A stretch of 64,000 nt of DNA. Origin: Turritopsis dohrnii (Eukaryota > Cnidaria > Hydrozoa > Anthoathecata > Oceaniidae). The notes under the pieces are model-generated. The model worked only from the letters and a program-made list of their open reading frames with translations, was not told the origin of the DNA and did not search any database. Of the stretch, positions 22,630 to 32,478 are shown piece by piece; the stretch's first letter is position 1, and the number at the start of each line of letters is the position of its first letter. Made by a program: the position numbers and the translations under genes. The DNA is taken from assembly GCA_027922465.2 (NCBI GenBank), contig BQMF02000165.1, forward strand, positions 248,001 to 312,000, given 5' to 3'.

Positions 22630-23635
22630 TGTTTGGTGGGTACACACAACTTCTTGTTCTGATGGATATGTTATCGATCATGAACATTTCGACCACGAAA
22701 TGTGTGGTACATATTTGGCTAAACTTGAAGTACTTTCATACTATAAACACCATTATTTATAGAATGTTTCTTGACAACTAGAAATCTTAAGTCTTAAAGA
22801 ATTGACCCAAGAATATCATCTGTTCCTGCTGTATCAAGAACTAATTTATAGCCACAAATTTGTAAAAAACGGCTTGGCCTCACTTTTATGGTGGTTTTTT
22901 ATGTCTTTCCCATCCTTTTTCCCTTGTCCGTCTGGAATTTCATTTTAGGGTGCTCATAACCAAAACATACCTTTTTTGAATTGATACTCTTCTATCGACC
23001 GACCGAATTTCTAAACATTTACTTCATTTTTCTCTACAAAGATTTTTCAAATCTTCTGATATTTTTTGTTTATGTTTTTATTTTTTAAAAAGAACAATAT
23101 TTTATAATTCTCCCAAAATGATTGGGCGATTCTTTTTCGTTCTTAATTATGACTGCTAAAAGGAAAAATTCTCGGGCTTCAGAAGTTCACCGTAAAAAAT
23201 ATTACTTTGTTTACATTACAATGCAATCTGATTGGATTGAAATATATGGTCTCATTTTGCATCTGGAAGCATGTGATTGGTTAAAAAAAAATCAGAGCTT
23301 TTGTAAGAACAACAACATTTGTGCTTTCAACACAATTATTTGTCATGTAACGTAATAATGTATTTGATTTGGCAATTAGGAAGGGAACAGAAAAACAACA
23401 TATTTTTTCACAGTCACCTAGCCTCAAGCAGGAAACTACATTTCTTCATTCCTTAAGGATACGGTATACGTTACATACATCAAAAAAATCAAAAGTAATT
23501 CAGTAATCTATCTAAAAAAAGTCTAAATTTTCCGGTGACAGGACAATTCCCCCCTGGACAATCGCCCACCCCCCCCCCCCCCCCCCCATGTAGGTAGGAA
23601 AATTCACCCCCGGAATATTGCCCCCAAACCAACAA
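22630..23635. other. Intergenic stretch with a C-run
   Basis: No gene recognised. A 19-C run lies at 23569-23587 amid short 'ggacaat' and 'cccccgga' words that look like the end of a repeat. Confidence 0.4.
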
Positions 23636-23639
23636 AGAT

Positions 23640-23970
23640 TCAGTGTTTATTTACGACACAGTCCACCGGAGTGTCAGACAAAGATCACTAGAATTCCGTT
23701 TATCAATAAGGAATATTGACAGCGCATTAGTCAATACATCTTGGAGAATTACTTTTAACCCTAATGTTTCTTCTTGCCACCCGACGTTCTGGAAATGTTT
23801 GGAAATATTACGTAAGGAGGAAAGTGTTGTGCGTGTCCGAATGCTTCAAAATCTATCAGGACATCCACCACCTCCTCAAAGACGGAGATTGTAACGCTCG
23901 AATTCTACGCATAGTTGATGATTACCCAAACCGCCAACGACTCTTTTTAAAACAAATATTTACATGATAT
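23640..23970 (+). pseudogene. C-terminal fragment of a MULE/FLYWCH-type transposase-like gene
   Basis: The frame contains SCHPTFWKCLEILRKEESVV then a frame ending NARILRIVDDYPNRQRL, with GHPPPPQRRR between. This 'HPxxWKF...KxEE...PPxxRRR...RIxxIVDDYxNR' pattern is typical of the C-terminal end of MULE-like transposases found next to FLYWCH domains. A frameshift near 23880 separates the pieces and the catalytic domain is missing. Confidence 0.55.
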
Positions 23971-24142
23971 CCATTGTATTACCATTTTATAACAAACATC
24001 CAGGGCCCCCACACACACTTTTTTTCAGAGCAAAGAATAAAAAAACCCCAAAGAATAGAAATTATCGAAAAAGAGACAGGAAGATGAAACACCGGGTTTT
24101 GAAAAAAGTAATGTTCTTCATGCAACAATCGAATCAAAACCT

Positions 24143-24330
24143 GTGTGTTTTAGAGATATTTTCAAGGAGATTAACAATTTTTCTAAGACTGATCGTGACC
24201 TAATCCCAAATTTGATGCATGTTATCAAACTCCTCTTGGTAAATCCATCAACGTCATGCACACCCGAACCATCATTTTCCACGGTTCCAAGGCGGCTCAA
24301 AACATGGCTACGGTCTACAATAATATAAAC
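24143..24330 (+). pseudogene. hAT transposase dimerisation-domain fragment
   Basis: The translation contains LIPNLMHVIKLLLVNPSTSC then FSTVPRRLKTWLRST, which matches the hAT C-terminal dimerisation region (consensus 'PVSTAxxERSFSxLRRLKTWLRSTM') with eroded residues. Only this end is present. Confidence 0.6.
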
Positions 24331-24465
24331 ACGCATACAACTTTTTCTCGTCTTTAATACTATAAATTTCAGATATTTGGATAGCGTTTTAGCCAATCTG
24401 CTTTTTGTATATAATGGTATCAATACATCTGTCACAGAAAATATAATTACATTTTCATTTTCTAC

Positions 24466-25010
24466 ATTGTCTACAATACCAAGTTTTGCTCTTCGGAAGG
24501 CGTTTCAAACCAATACATATGGGGTGAAACCAATTGTCACATTTATCGCATCCTACCATATTATCTGTTTCACCAGGACGTTCACATTGAGAGATACAAT
24601 ATAAGTAACATTGTCTGTACATTGATCAGGTGCAATATTTCTGTATAAGAGCAAGCAGACTCCTCTAATCGTCTGCTTACTAGCTCAGGAAGGATGCATG
24701 TTTTCCAAAATTGTTCACATTTCTCATACATTGGGTTCACAAAAGTATCATCTCTCTCCACATTGACGCTTACACATTCTTCTGGTGTCCACACCACAAA
24801 ATGACAAAATAAAGTGTCACTGACTGCTATTTCGTGTTGAACTTGAAAATAATAATTGTGAGTGTTTTTAAGAAAATAGCCTGATTCACTCTTTTCAATG
24901 TGAAACATACCAGTTGCTATCTCTGCATTAAGAGACTTTTCTCGCAAAGAATATGGGCATCATTTCACCCCCACAACACCATACCCTACCAATTAACGCT
25001 AATTTCTCTT
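24466..25010 (-). pseudogene. YqaJ-type nuclease end fused to a PHD finger, degraded
   Basis: Minus-strand pieces in order: CPYSLREKSLNAEIATG, then THNYYFQVQHEIAV and CHFVVWTPEECVSV, which are C-terminal motifs of the YqaJ (PD-(D/E)XK exonuclease-like) domain. Then, in a shifted frame, comes a C4HC3 PHD pattern: CERPGETDNMVGCDKCDNWF, HPICIGLKRLPKSKTWYCRQ and a final C before the stop at about 24466. A stop sits just before CPYS, next to the expected catalytic Lys, and at least one frameshift separates the two domains. YqaJ-PHD proteins are multi-copy transposon-like genes in several invertebrates; this copy is dead. Confidence 0.6.
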
Positions 25011-25807
25011 GGTATCTTTGTTTTGAAGTCGAATCCAAGTTGTCGAAATATTCAAACATTGAAAACATAATATTATTTTATGTTCACGAACAGTATGCTA
25101 CAAATTTTCAGTCTTGTAAAGAAGAAACGGGCTCTATGACGAACATGTAAACACTGAATGGAGAGCGCCAACAGACTTTGTTTTCCCCCAATCCATAATG
25201 GCTGCAAATCACGGCAAATCGTCACGTGACTTTCCGACTTGAAGAATACCAAAACACAGTTTGTTCTAACCAACCGCCACATTTCTTTTTCTTTTCCTTT
25301 CATGGATGGTATAAGATTCAGCTCTCCATTTGTAAATGCTGGATAACTGTTTACTGCACAATATTCATAGTACTTAATACCAAACAGGAAATCTGCTTTA
25401 TAAAACAAAATAAGTACGCCTTGACAGCAACACATTTTTTTCTAACCAATATTGTTAGTCCCCAAGTCTCTGACATTGCGGAAAATAAAAATGGTGGAAT
25501 GTCGTGTCGAATTGGTTATTAAGCATAATGTGAAGGAGCGTTTTTGTTATCTTAATTATTGTTCTCCATCTTTTTAATTTGTCATAGAAATCGGTTAAAA
25601 TAATTATCTTTACTATTGAGTTAATCGATATTTTTAAAGATTCTAGCGAAGCGTGAAAAACACAAGTTCGATTACATACAATTTTAGAAGACAAAATGTT
25701 TGCAAATGTGGAAATACTATTGAAGCGATGGAATTCAACTTTGAATTTATTTATGTACAATAGTTAGCTAACAATCTTTCCGATTTCGTTGAGACTGAAA
25801 TTACACC

Positions 25808-27148
25808 ATGACTGAGTCAGAAGAAGATAACGACATGAAAGATTTGATGTTGCTGGATGACCAAGAGATGGAAGCAAGAAAGCAAAACATTTACTATAGC
25901 AATCGACCGATATTCCTCATTCAATCAACGCTACTTGGTTTTTCTTACGCTATGATTTGGCCGACTGTTTGGCCGTACGTTCGAGATGATTTAGGTTATA
26001 AATTTCCCTACTCAAACTTGGTGTATGGTTTAACGTACGTTGCTTATCCTGTTGCATCCATGCTGTCTGCACATGTAGTGGAGAACATACAATTGAGTAC
26101 AAAAACTATGATCTTGATATTAAACACTTTCGAAATCATTGGTAATATCGTGTACACGTTACCTTATTATCCTCTCCTTCCATTAGTCGGTCGATTCACA
26201 GCTGGTTTGGGCGATGCTTTCTATGTTGTGTTGGTGAAAGAGATGAAATCTGCATACGGACATGCAACAAATGAAAGAATGACAATAGAATGTTTAGGAG
26301 CATTTATTTTTGGTGTAATTGTCGCACCAGGCATCAACATTATTAGCACTTTTTTACATTTTAAACTAGGGGCATGGGTCCTTAATTCCAATAACTATCC
26401 AGGCTTAACAATGGCTGTTTTATTTCTGTTGATGCAACTTATCATTATATTCTTTTTGTGGGATGATGATAGTAAAAGCAAAGGACAGGAGAAAGATAAA
26501 GCCAGCAACCAATCACGTTTTATTGATGCTGCAGGTGTGGTTGTTAAACACTCTGCATACAAAACTATTCTTATCACCAGCTCCTCATTTTTCTATACGT
26601 ACATAGTGGCATCATTCGAATTGATGATTCCCCTGATGCTTTACGAAATCCTTTTATCAAATGCAATCGGAGCAATGTTGCTATACGCTGTAATCGGGAC
26701 TTTATATGCAATTCTGCTGATGATGACCATGACTGTGTCGTTTAAATATCAACTAGAAACATTTCTAGGTTTATCCCTCGTTGTTCAAGTTGCAGGGTTG
26801 TTTGTGATCATGTATGTTGAGGAGCTGTACAAGTTCGCTGTTGGAAGTGTTATTGCAATGATCGTCTTGGTCGTCTGTTTGACAGTGATGTGGTCAAATG
26901 ATGACGTATTATACATCAACTACGTGCAAATGATGATTCCCCCTACAGCCAGAGAATCAACTCACAACCTCAGAAAGTTTGTATCGAAAATAGCTTTTGG
27001 TACTGCTGGACTTACCGTACCGTTTTGGTTTTCAAAGGGTGTATTTGTTGTTGCGCCGATCTTAATTTTTGTTGTATTATTTCTGTTTGTCGTGTTTGTA
27101 ATTTTACGATTGTTGGAACAAAGGCAACTTCAAAAAAGACATAAGTAA
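25808..27148 (+). CDS. Major facilitator superfamily transporter, MFSD8/CLN7-like
   Basis: Single exon, 446 aa, from ATG at 25808. An acidic N-terminus (MTESEEDNDMKDLMLLDDQE) precedes 11-12 hydrophobic segments: about residues 36-56, 70-88, 97-115, 121-140 (with the motif VGRFTAGLGDAF after a short loop), 155-178, 200-220, 250-275, 285-305, 310-325, 338-370 and 410-437. A basic cytosolic loop (DDDSKSKGQEKDK) divides the two halves. The phrase NNYPGLTMAVLFLL resembles the 'PGWxMAxLW' stretch of SPX-MFS/CLN7-type carriers. The substrate is unknown. The absence of introns differs from the ALAS and recombinase genes nearby. Family firm; subfamily tentative. Confidence 0.75.
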   Translation: MTESEEDNDMKDLMLLDDQEMEARKQNIYYSNRPIFLIQSTLLGFSYAMIWPTVWPYVRDDLGYKFPYSNLVYGLTYVAYPVASMLSAHVVENIQLSTKTMILILNTFEIIGNIVYTLPYYPLLPLVGRFTAGLGDAFYVVLVKEMKSAYGHATNERMTIECLGAFIFGVIVAPGINIISTFLHFKLGAWVLNSNNYPGLTMAVLFLLMQLIIIFFLWDDDSKSKGQEKDKASNQSRFIDAAGVVVKHSAYKTILITSSSFFYTYIVASFELMIPLMLYEILLSNAIGAMLLYAVIGTLYAILLMMTMTVSFKYQLETFLGLSLVVQVAGLFVIMYVEELYKFAVGSVIAMIVLVVCLTVMWSNDDVLYINYVQMMIPPTARESTHNLRKFVSKIAFGTAGLTVPFWFSKGVFVVAPILIFVVLFLFVVFVILRLLEQRQLQKRHK

Positions 27149-27401
27149 AAGTCGCCACAAGAGGAAGATGAGACTGCTCTTGTATTTTACTCCTGAGATT
27201 ATATTTCTAACTGTAGAGTAAACTAAACATGTACGTAAACGGAAAACATCCATACTGAGAGATGTGTAAAGGTATTATAATATTAACAACAGCAGAATTT
27301 CATTGAAATTGTAAAATTCAGAAGGAATTATTTGTTTTTGTACTTTGTTTCCACTCTCTGATGTAAACCCATGGCTTTCTTTGGAAATAGACGTGAAAGT
27401 G

Positions 27402-27470
27402 AAGCCCAGCACACAGTGGAATTGAAGTTCATCACACAGTGGAATGGAAATTCATCACACAGTGGAAACT
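27402..27470. repeat. Short tandem repeat in the MFS 3' UTR
   Basis: Three imperfect copies of a 26-bp unit containing 'catcacacagtggaa' follow one another downstream of the MFS stop codon. Confidence 0.7.
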
Positions 27471-27497
27471 ATTCCCATCTAAGAAATCCATATCTAA

Positions 27498-27503
27498 AAT
27501 AAA
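27498..27503 (+). terminator. Polyadenylation signal AATAAA
   Basis: AATAAA about 350 bp past the MFS stop and just before the convergent BEN gene; the next plus-strand signal would lie inside that gene. Position makes it the likely MFS cleavage signal. Confidence 0.45.
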
Positions 27504-27580
27504 GTTTGGAGAGTGATTTGTAAGCTTGGCAGAGATGCTGTATTACTTCAAACAGCAACAAGGAATACTATCATCGGATT

Positions 27581-28543
27581 TCATTGCTTATCACGATCAT
27601 CTTCATCAACAGCAGCTACTTTTGGTTGCGATAAGTTTTTCCGTTTAAATAAGCGTTTGACTCCTCGACATTTCGTGTTAATTTTTGTTGCCAGCAATCG
27701 CCATATGCGTTCTTCATCTTGCAGATCGTTCGCCGGAAACTTACAGAAGACTTCTGCACGTATCCGTGCAATTTTAATGGGATCCAACATGAATTTGCCA
27801 CGTGCCCCCTTGATATTTGAATTGGCAAGAGCGACTCTTGAGAAAGACGTCTCCACTAAATTTCTGGTCAAACTTTCTCGATTTTCCTGCACCAATCTTT
27901 CTTCGTTTCCGTTTATCCGAGACGGCTTTTGGAAGTTACTCTTCATTATTTGTGCATTGCTCTGTTGTTCGTGTATTCGAGAAGTCGACGAAACAGATGT
28001 TTTTGTAGTAAACGCAGATGGTTCTTCCCGCCAGTGTGTTGGTTGACTGTCAGTATTATTGGTTACAGTATCAGAGCCGACATGCATTGTTTCTTCTGTT
28101 ATATTGTTGCAATACACCAACACATGCGCTCTTGGACTTGCGTTGTCTTCTTCGAATTGATTTCCACTGGAATTGTCAAAATCTGAAACCTGCACCAAGA
28201 TTGAGTTCAGCTGCTTATCTATATGCGCTTTCAATTCCTCTATTTTTGAATCAATGGTTGTCAGGTAATATCGATCTGATTTTTCTACGTCTGTCTGCGT
28301 ACTAGCGTGACAGACATCACTTCTCAGTGGTGGATCATAGGTAATAGTTTGTGTTTCTTGATCTAGACTTGTCCTCTCGCATTTTCTGAAAACCTCCTCT
28401 TCAAGGACAGAAATATTTCGTAAAATCTCTTCCCGCATCAGCTCAAATCTTTCCCTCGTCACCAAACTTCTTGCAATGTCATGTTGGCTATCACCATGTT
28501 CATGTTTGACGCAATGTTGCTCCTCCATGACAGTAGTTATCAC
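27581..28543 (-). CDS. BEN domain protein with N-terminal coiled coil
   Basis: Uninterrupted 320-aa frame, ATG at 28543 or an internal Met six residues later. Residues 20-60 (RERFELMREEILRNISVLEE) and about 95-125 (IDSKIEELKAHIDKQLNSIL) are predicted helical/coiled. The middle is Ser/Thr-rich. The C-terminal 90 residues read ESLTRNLVETSFSRVALANS, FMLDPIKIARIRAEVFCKFP, then ERIWRLLATKINTKCRGVKR, which has the LDP...I...FP...W...INxKCR order of a BEN domain (DNA and chromatin binding, often in repressors). A basic tail follows. It is convergent with the MFS gene, about 430 bp between stops. The domain call is by motif order; it could also be a transposon-borne BEN gene. Confidence 0.6.
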   Translation of the reverse strand: MITTVMEEQHCVKHEHGDSQHDIARSLVTRERFELMREEILRNISVLEEEVFRKCERTSLDQETQTITYDPPLRSDVCHASTQTDVEKSDRYYLTTIDSKIEELKAHIDKQLNSILVQVSDFDNSSGNQFEEDNASPRAHVLVYCNNITEETMHVGSDTVTNNTDSQPTHWREEPSAFTTKTSVSSTSRIHEQQSNAQIMKSNFQKPSRINGNEERLVQENRESLTRNLVETSFSRVALANSNIKGARGKFMLDPIKIARIRAEVFCKFPANDLQDEERIWRLLATKINTKCRGVKRLFKRKNLSQPKVAAVDEDDRDKQ

Positions 28544-29568
28544 AATTATACAAAAATTATTATCTAGCTTGTTATAAAGGCAATTCTAAATATACAATTA
28601 AAGAATGGTCGAACCTCCTTTCATAAATTCATTTCTAAGCTTTGGATGTTTGAGCTAACCTTTAAACATACCATACCCTATGGCTGCTTGTTCATCTGAC
28701 AAACAAATCAAACAAATTCTTGTAGAAAAGTGAAATAAACTTTTTAAAAAACAAAAGCTGTATAATATGCTATCCTTCATTATTCAAATACATTTTACGA
28801 GGTGTTTAACATGTTTGTCATATAAACTTATGACATGAAAACTCAAAAAAAAAACAAAGCACTCCAAAGCAGAATCTTGCTGTGTTCTATCGATTTTCTC
28901 AAAAACATCTTTTTGTCGTTATTCACGTCCACGTTTCGTGATTGTTGTTTTGTTTTAAATAACCAATCAGCAGATGTCGTGATGTTTTCATACATCGACC
29001 TTGTAAAGCACGCACGCTATTCACAAGTCACGATTCTAAAGTATTCGTGTTTTCAGACAATAGAACAAAAATTTTGTTTATGTTTCAATAATAAATAGAA
29101 AATTGGCAAGGAGAAAAGTCTCTTTTACAGGGATGGAGGTCACAAATAAATAAATAAATGAATAAATAAGTAAATAAATAAATAAATAAAAAGCCGGTAA
29201 GATAAATCCTAACACACGAAAACGTTTTTCATCGCTGCTTTTTTATTTACGTCACAAATAAATTAACAAACACATCGTATGCAATCACGATAATGATCCT
29301 AGAAACAAATTTCTTCTTTCATTTCTTCTCGGATTATGGATATGCATGTGATTTCTGATTCTCTCTTTGTTTGCATGAAATTCTTGTGATATAGTCATTA
29401 GAGGCTCCTCGAAGAAGAAAAAGCCACTAATGCGCAAAAAATCTAATCGTGATGAAAAAATCACTTAGATCACACGATACCTTCTTTCCGATACACAGTA
29501 ACTGTGTTAATCGAACATGCCAAAGTATCCTAAGTACTTTTTCAGCTGTTATCATTTAACAGAATTTA
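28544..29568. other. Upstream region of the BEN gene, no further gene
   Basis: AT-rich sequence with an AAAT/AATAAATA microsatellite at 29141-29193. Presumably contains the BEN promoter; no motif is strong enough to name. Confidence 0.45.
29141..29193. repeat. (AAAT)n microsatellite
   Basis: About thirteen copies of AAAT/AATA with a few substitutions. Confidence 0.9.
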
Positions 29569-29930
29569 GAAGAGAAAAAAGAAGAGGTTGCAGCTGCTGC
29601 TATTGTCATCGTAGCTTGTCAAGAAATAAAGAAACGTAAAAAAAGAATATGGACAAAATCTTGGCTGAAGAAAAGAAAGCAGTTTGGGGTTTACGACACA
29701 CTTCTGCGTGAATTTCGACTGAAAGATCTCGCGTGCTGCTCGTTGAGTAAGCAGGCTAAGAGTAGATGGGTCTACTGGCTAACTGGAAGAGGAAGCTGGT
29801 AGTCAGCTTAACTGTAACTTTTTGAGGATGGTCCCTTCTGGTTTCGATGCTTTGTTGCGTCTCGTTGAAGTGGCTCTCACAAAACAACATACGGTCATGC
29901 GAGATTCCATCCCACCCTACCGTAATGTTT
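29569..29930 (+). pseudogene. PIF/Harbinger transposase N-terminal remnant
   Basis: The frame from 29569 gives KKRKKRIWTKSWLKKRKQFG then VYDTLLREFRLKDL, the Harbinger N-terminal block. After an 80-bp interruption a later frame gives FLRMVPSGFDALLRLVEVAL and KQHTVMRDSIPP, the next conserved block ('FLRMSPxxFDxLLxLVxPxIxKQxTxMRxxIPP'). The catalytic part is absent. It is less decayed than the copy at 1.98 kb. Confidence 0.7.
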
Positions 29931-30174
29931 GTTAAGATTTTTATAAGCATATCATTTTAATTTAGAAGTTCATGTGCGCATTTTCAGTAAAAAAAAGAAG
30001 CTTTTTTATTGTGTATCATCAGCTTCTCAATCAGTCACTCATCGGATTATACATTTAGACAAGAGAATTTTTTTCTTCATCCAAATTACTATCTTCAAAT
30101 AAACATCACGAAGTTTTGTTGTTAATTTCTCAATTTCTTGGTTTTCTCTCGTATTAGATTTCGCTAAAGGGCAA

Positions 30175-30340
30175 TTTACACGGTACGATTTTTCATTCGA
30201 TTTTTGTCGTACAGGTCGTATCGCAATGTGTAAACATAAAAAATCGTACGAAAATGTGTCGTATTATGGTGTCGTGCACGACAAAAAAAAGTTAAACATG
30301 TTAAACATTCATACGACATCGTACGAAAATTAACCAATCA
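30175..30340. repeat. Truncated MITE-like sequence rich in TCGTACGA words
   Basis: Repeated 'tcgtacgaaaa' and 'cgtacag' words in both orientations, starting with GGGCAATTTACACGGTACGA. Only one terminus could be found. Confidence 0.4.
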
Positions 30341-30558
30341 TATCGAAGCAGACAATACTTCAAGTGAGGGAAAAGGAAAAAAAATTCTCATTAACTTACT
30401 TTTTTAGCAATATCTTCTTGAATGAGAGAGAGTTCTTCATTTCGAAGTTCTGTAACCAAATTAGTATAGAGATTGAAACCAATGTGCTGAGTTTCTTATA
30501 ATATTAATTAACGCAATTCGCACACAATGTACCTTTCCAACTGCAGCGCAAAGTTATC

Positions 30559-30631
30559 GCATCGAGTGGGACTCGAACCCACGACCTCTCGCTTTCCGAG
30601 CGATTGCTCTAAACACTAAGTTACCGACCCC
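30559..30631 (-). tRNA. tRNA-like sequence (degenerate tRNA or tRNA-derived SINE head)
   Basis: On the minus strand, TAACTTAGTGTTTAGAGCA is three changes from a standard D-arm/A-box, and GTGGGTTCGAGTCCCAC is a perfect T-arm with B-box. The acceptor (GGGTCGG with TCGATGC) pairs at six of seven positions counting wobbles. The anticodon stem pairs at four of five, and its loop TCGGAAA puts GGA at the anticodon but has C instead of U at position 33. GGA would mean Ser, yet the variable arm is only five bases. A pseudogene or SINE promoter is more likely than a working tRNA. Confidence 0.45.
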
Positions 30632-30639
30632 TACACTAG

Positions 30640-32478
30640 TTCGTAGTAGACGAGGGGAGCGTACACGCTCAATTGGACCTGAATTCCTACGAATCAGTGG
30701 AATCCCATTGGATAGATGCTCAGAGGTGATTCGATATAGAGTATATAGAGTATGGAGACCTTTTAAATCTCTTCTTTGTAACCATTACTTGGTCCACGCT
30801 GAACGTGTTTTATATTCAATATTTCTTTTGTGTTTCTTGAATTAAAAAAAATGCGGATATTGATATCGCACACAAAGCATCAGCTTTATCACTCTCCATT
30901 TTTTTCGTTAAAAATCATTTCTCTCTTCTAAAAAAGTTAGAAATCGTAACATAATGCCAGCTGAAGGCGAAAAGAACAAGTTAGCTATGAGAACCTTCTC
31001 ATAGGGAAAAAGATGTAAACAAAACACGTGGGAATAGTTGATGATGGTTTCCGTTGCTTTCTCTTTTTTCTTTGATTTTTCGATTTCATTACTTCTTCAC
31101 TTCTTCACTTTTTTCGTGAACGAATTAGAAGCAGCGCTCCCAAAGCGATATCCTCCATCTCACCACAAGGTGCTATCATAAATTTACTTACTTACTTACT
31201 TTATCTCGATGTTTGGCCCTGAATTCCTCTCCTAATAATTTGATAAAACATGGTCATTCTTTAGGACTTAACTGCCTTTTTAGGGATATAGGGCACTTTA
31301 AAATATCTTTGGAACTAAATGCGCGTGCGCGGTGATAATTGAGAATATAAAGTATCTTGGTCCAGCCTTCCACCACAAAAGATTCCACGCGATTCCACCT
31401 ACAATAAAATTTTTTACTTACAAATTACCCCAAAATTTCTGCACCATAAGAAGCGTTGTATGCATACTTCCTCCGAGCACCTTCGCGCTAGAACTGCTAA
31501 TGCCACGAGACTGTGAATTATGCATTTTTCACAAGATTCCAGAAAATCACGTTTGTCGATGGGATTAATACCATGTCAATTTCATGTTTTAGGCAAAATA
31601 ATATTATTTTTGTCATTTGGGGAACCGTCAGGACCAAAAAAAGACTATTGGAATTCTTGAATATAGGGAGCAAAAAAAAATTCTTTTTCCTGCAGTATTC
31701 GCTATGCACATCTGATACTTAATAGATTTTAGGGAGCATCAACAGCCAATACGATCCAAAATTTATGCCTACTTATCTGACACGCCAAATTTCAGGCGCT
31801 ATTGATAATAAGGATGCGCCCTGTAAATTGAATTCTGTCACTACTATGGTCGAAGAACTAAGTCCGCATAGACAACAAATTTCTAGAAAGCTCCAAAGTG
31901 TATTGTTGAAGGAAATGCAACATGCAAACGTGAATCCGGAAGAGGCCAAGTCCATTTGTCTGATTGGCAGAAATAGATTAAACATATCATGTTCATGCAA
32001 CTTCTAATGCAGATTGGAGGCGAGAGATATGCTGATTTTTAAATTAAGCCATTTAATAAAGCCCATGATATATATATATCGTAGCTACTTTAACTCAATT
32101 TTCCTCATACTGACGACAATCATACTTTCATACTCTCTCTTTTTAAACGACGTTTTTTTGCTTTTACGATTTCATGTTATCCAGGTATAGAATTTAGTAC
32201 TAACATCTGAACCAGAAGAGACGAGAGAGTGGGACGGTTCAAAAAGAAAATACAGGAAGTCTTTTTTCAGATATTTTAAAACAAACTACATGTGAAAGTA
32301 AGTCATGGTGACAGAATATATGAAAATGGAACTAAACAAAACTGTATAACAAAAATATGAAAAACGCTTGTCCTTTTAACTCCATCTTTACTGTCAAACA
32401 AAATCGGAATTCCAAAACAAAAACAAGAAAAGTTGAACAAAACATAACGCTATTACAACGGTCCATTGGCCATCTAAA
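30640..32478. other. Intergenic stretch, nothing firm
   Basis: AT-rich sequence with scattered short frames. An 80-codon plus-strand frame at 31765-32007 was judged too weak to call. Short 'tagggagca' words here recur at 38.8-38.95 kb, so part of it may be repeat sequence. Confidence 0.4.

Noticed and set aside
27513..28046. 177-codon plus-strand frame opposite the BEN gene
   Set aside because: The minus-strand frame is longer and carries a recognisable BEN motif; the plus frame has none.
30395..30450. Exon-like minus-strand stretch (ELRNEELSLIQEDIAKK) with a GTAAGT donor
   Set aside because: One isolated exon-sized frame without partners; could be chance.
31765..32007. 80-codon plus-strand frame
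   Set aside because: No family match and an equally long antisense frame; too weak to call.
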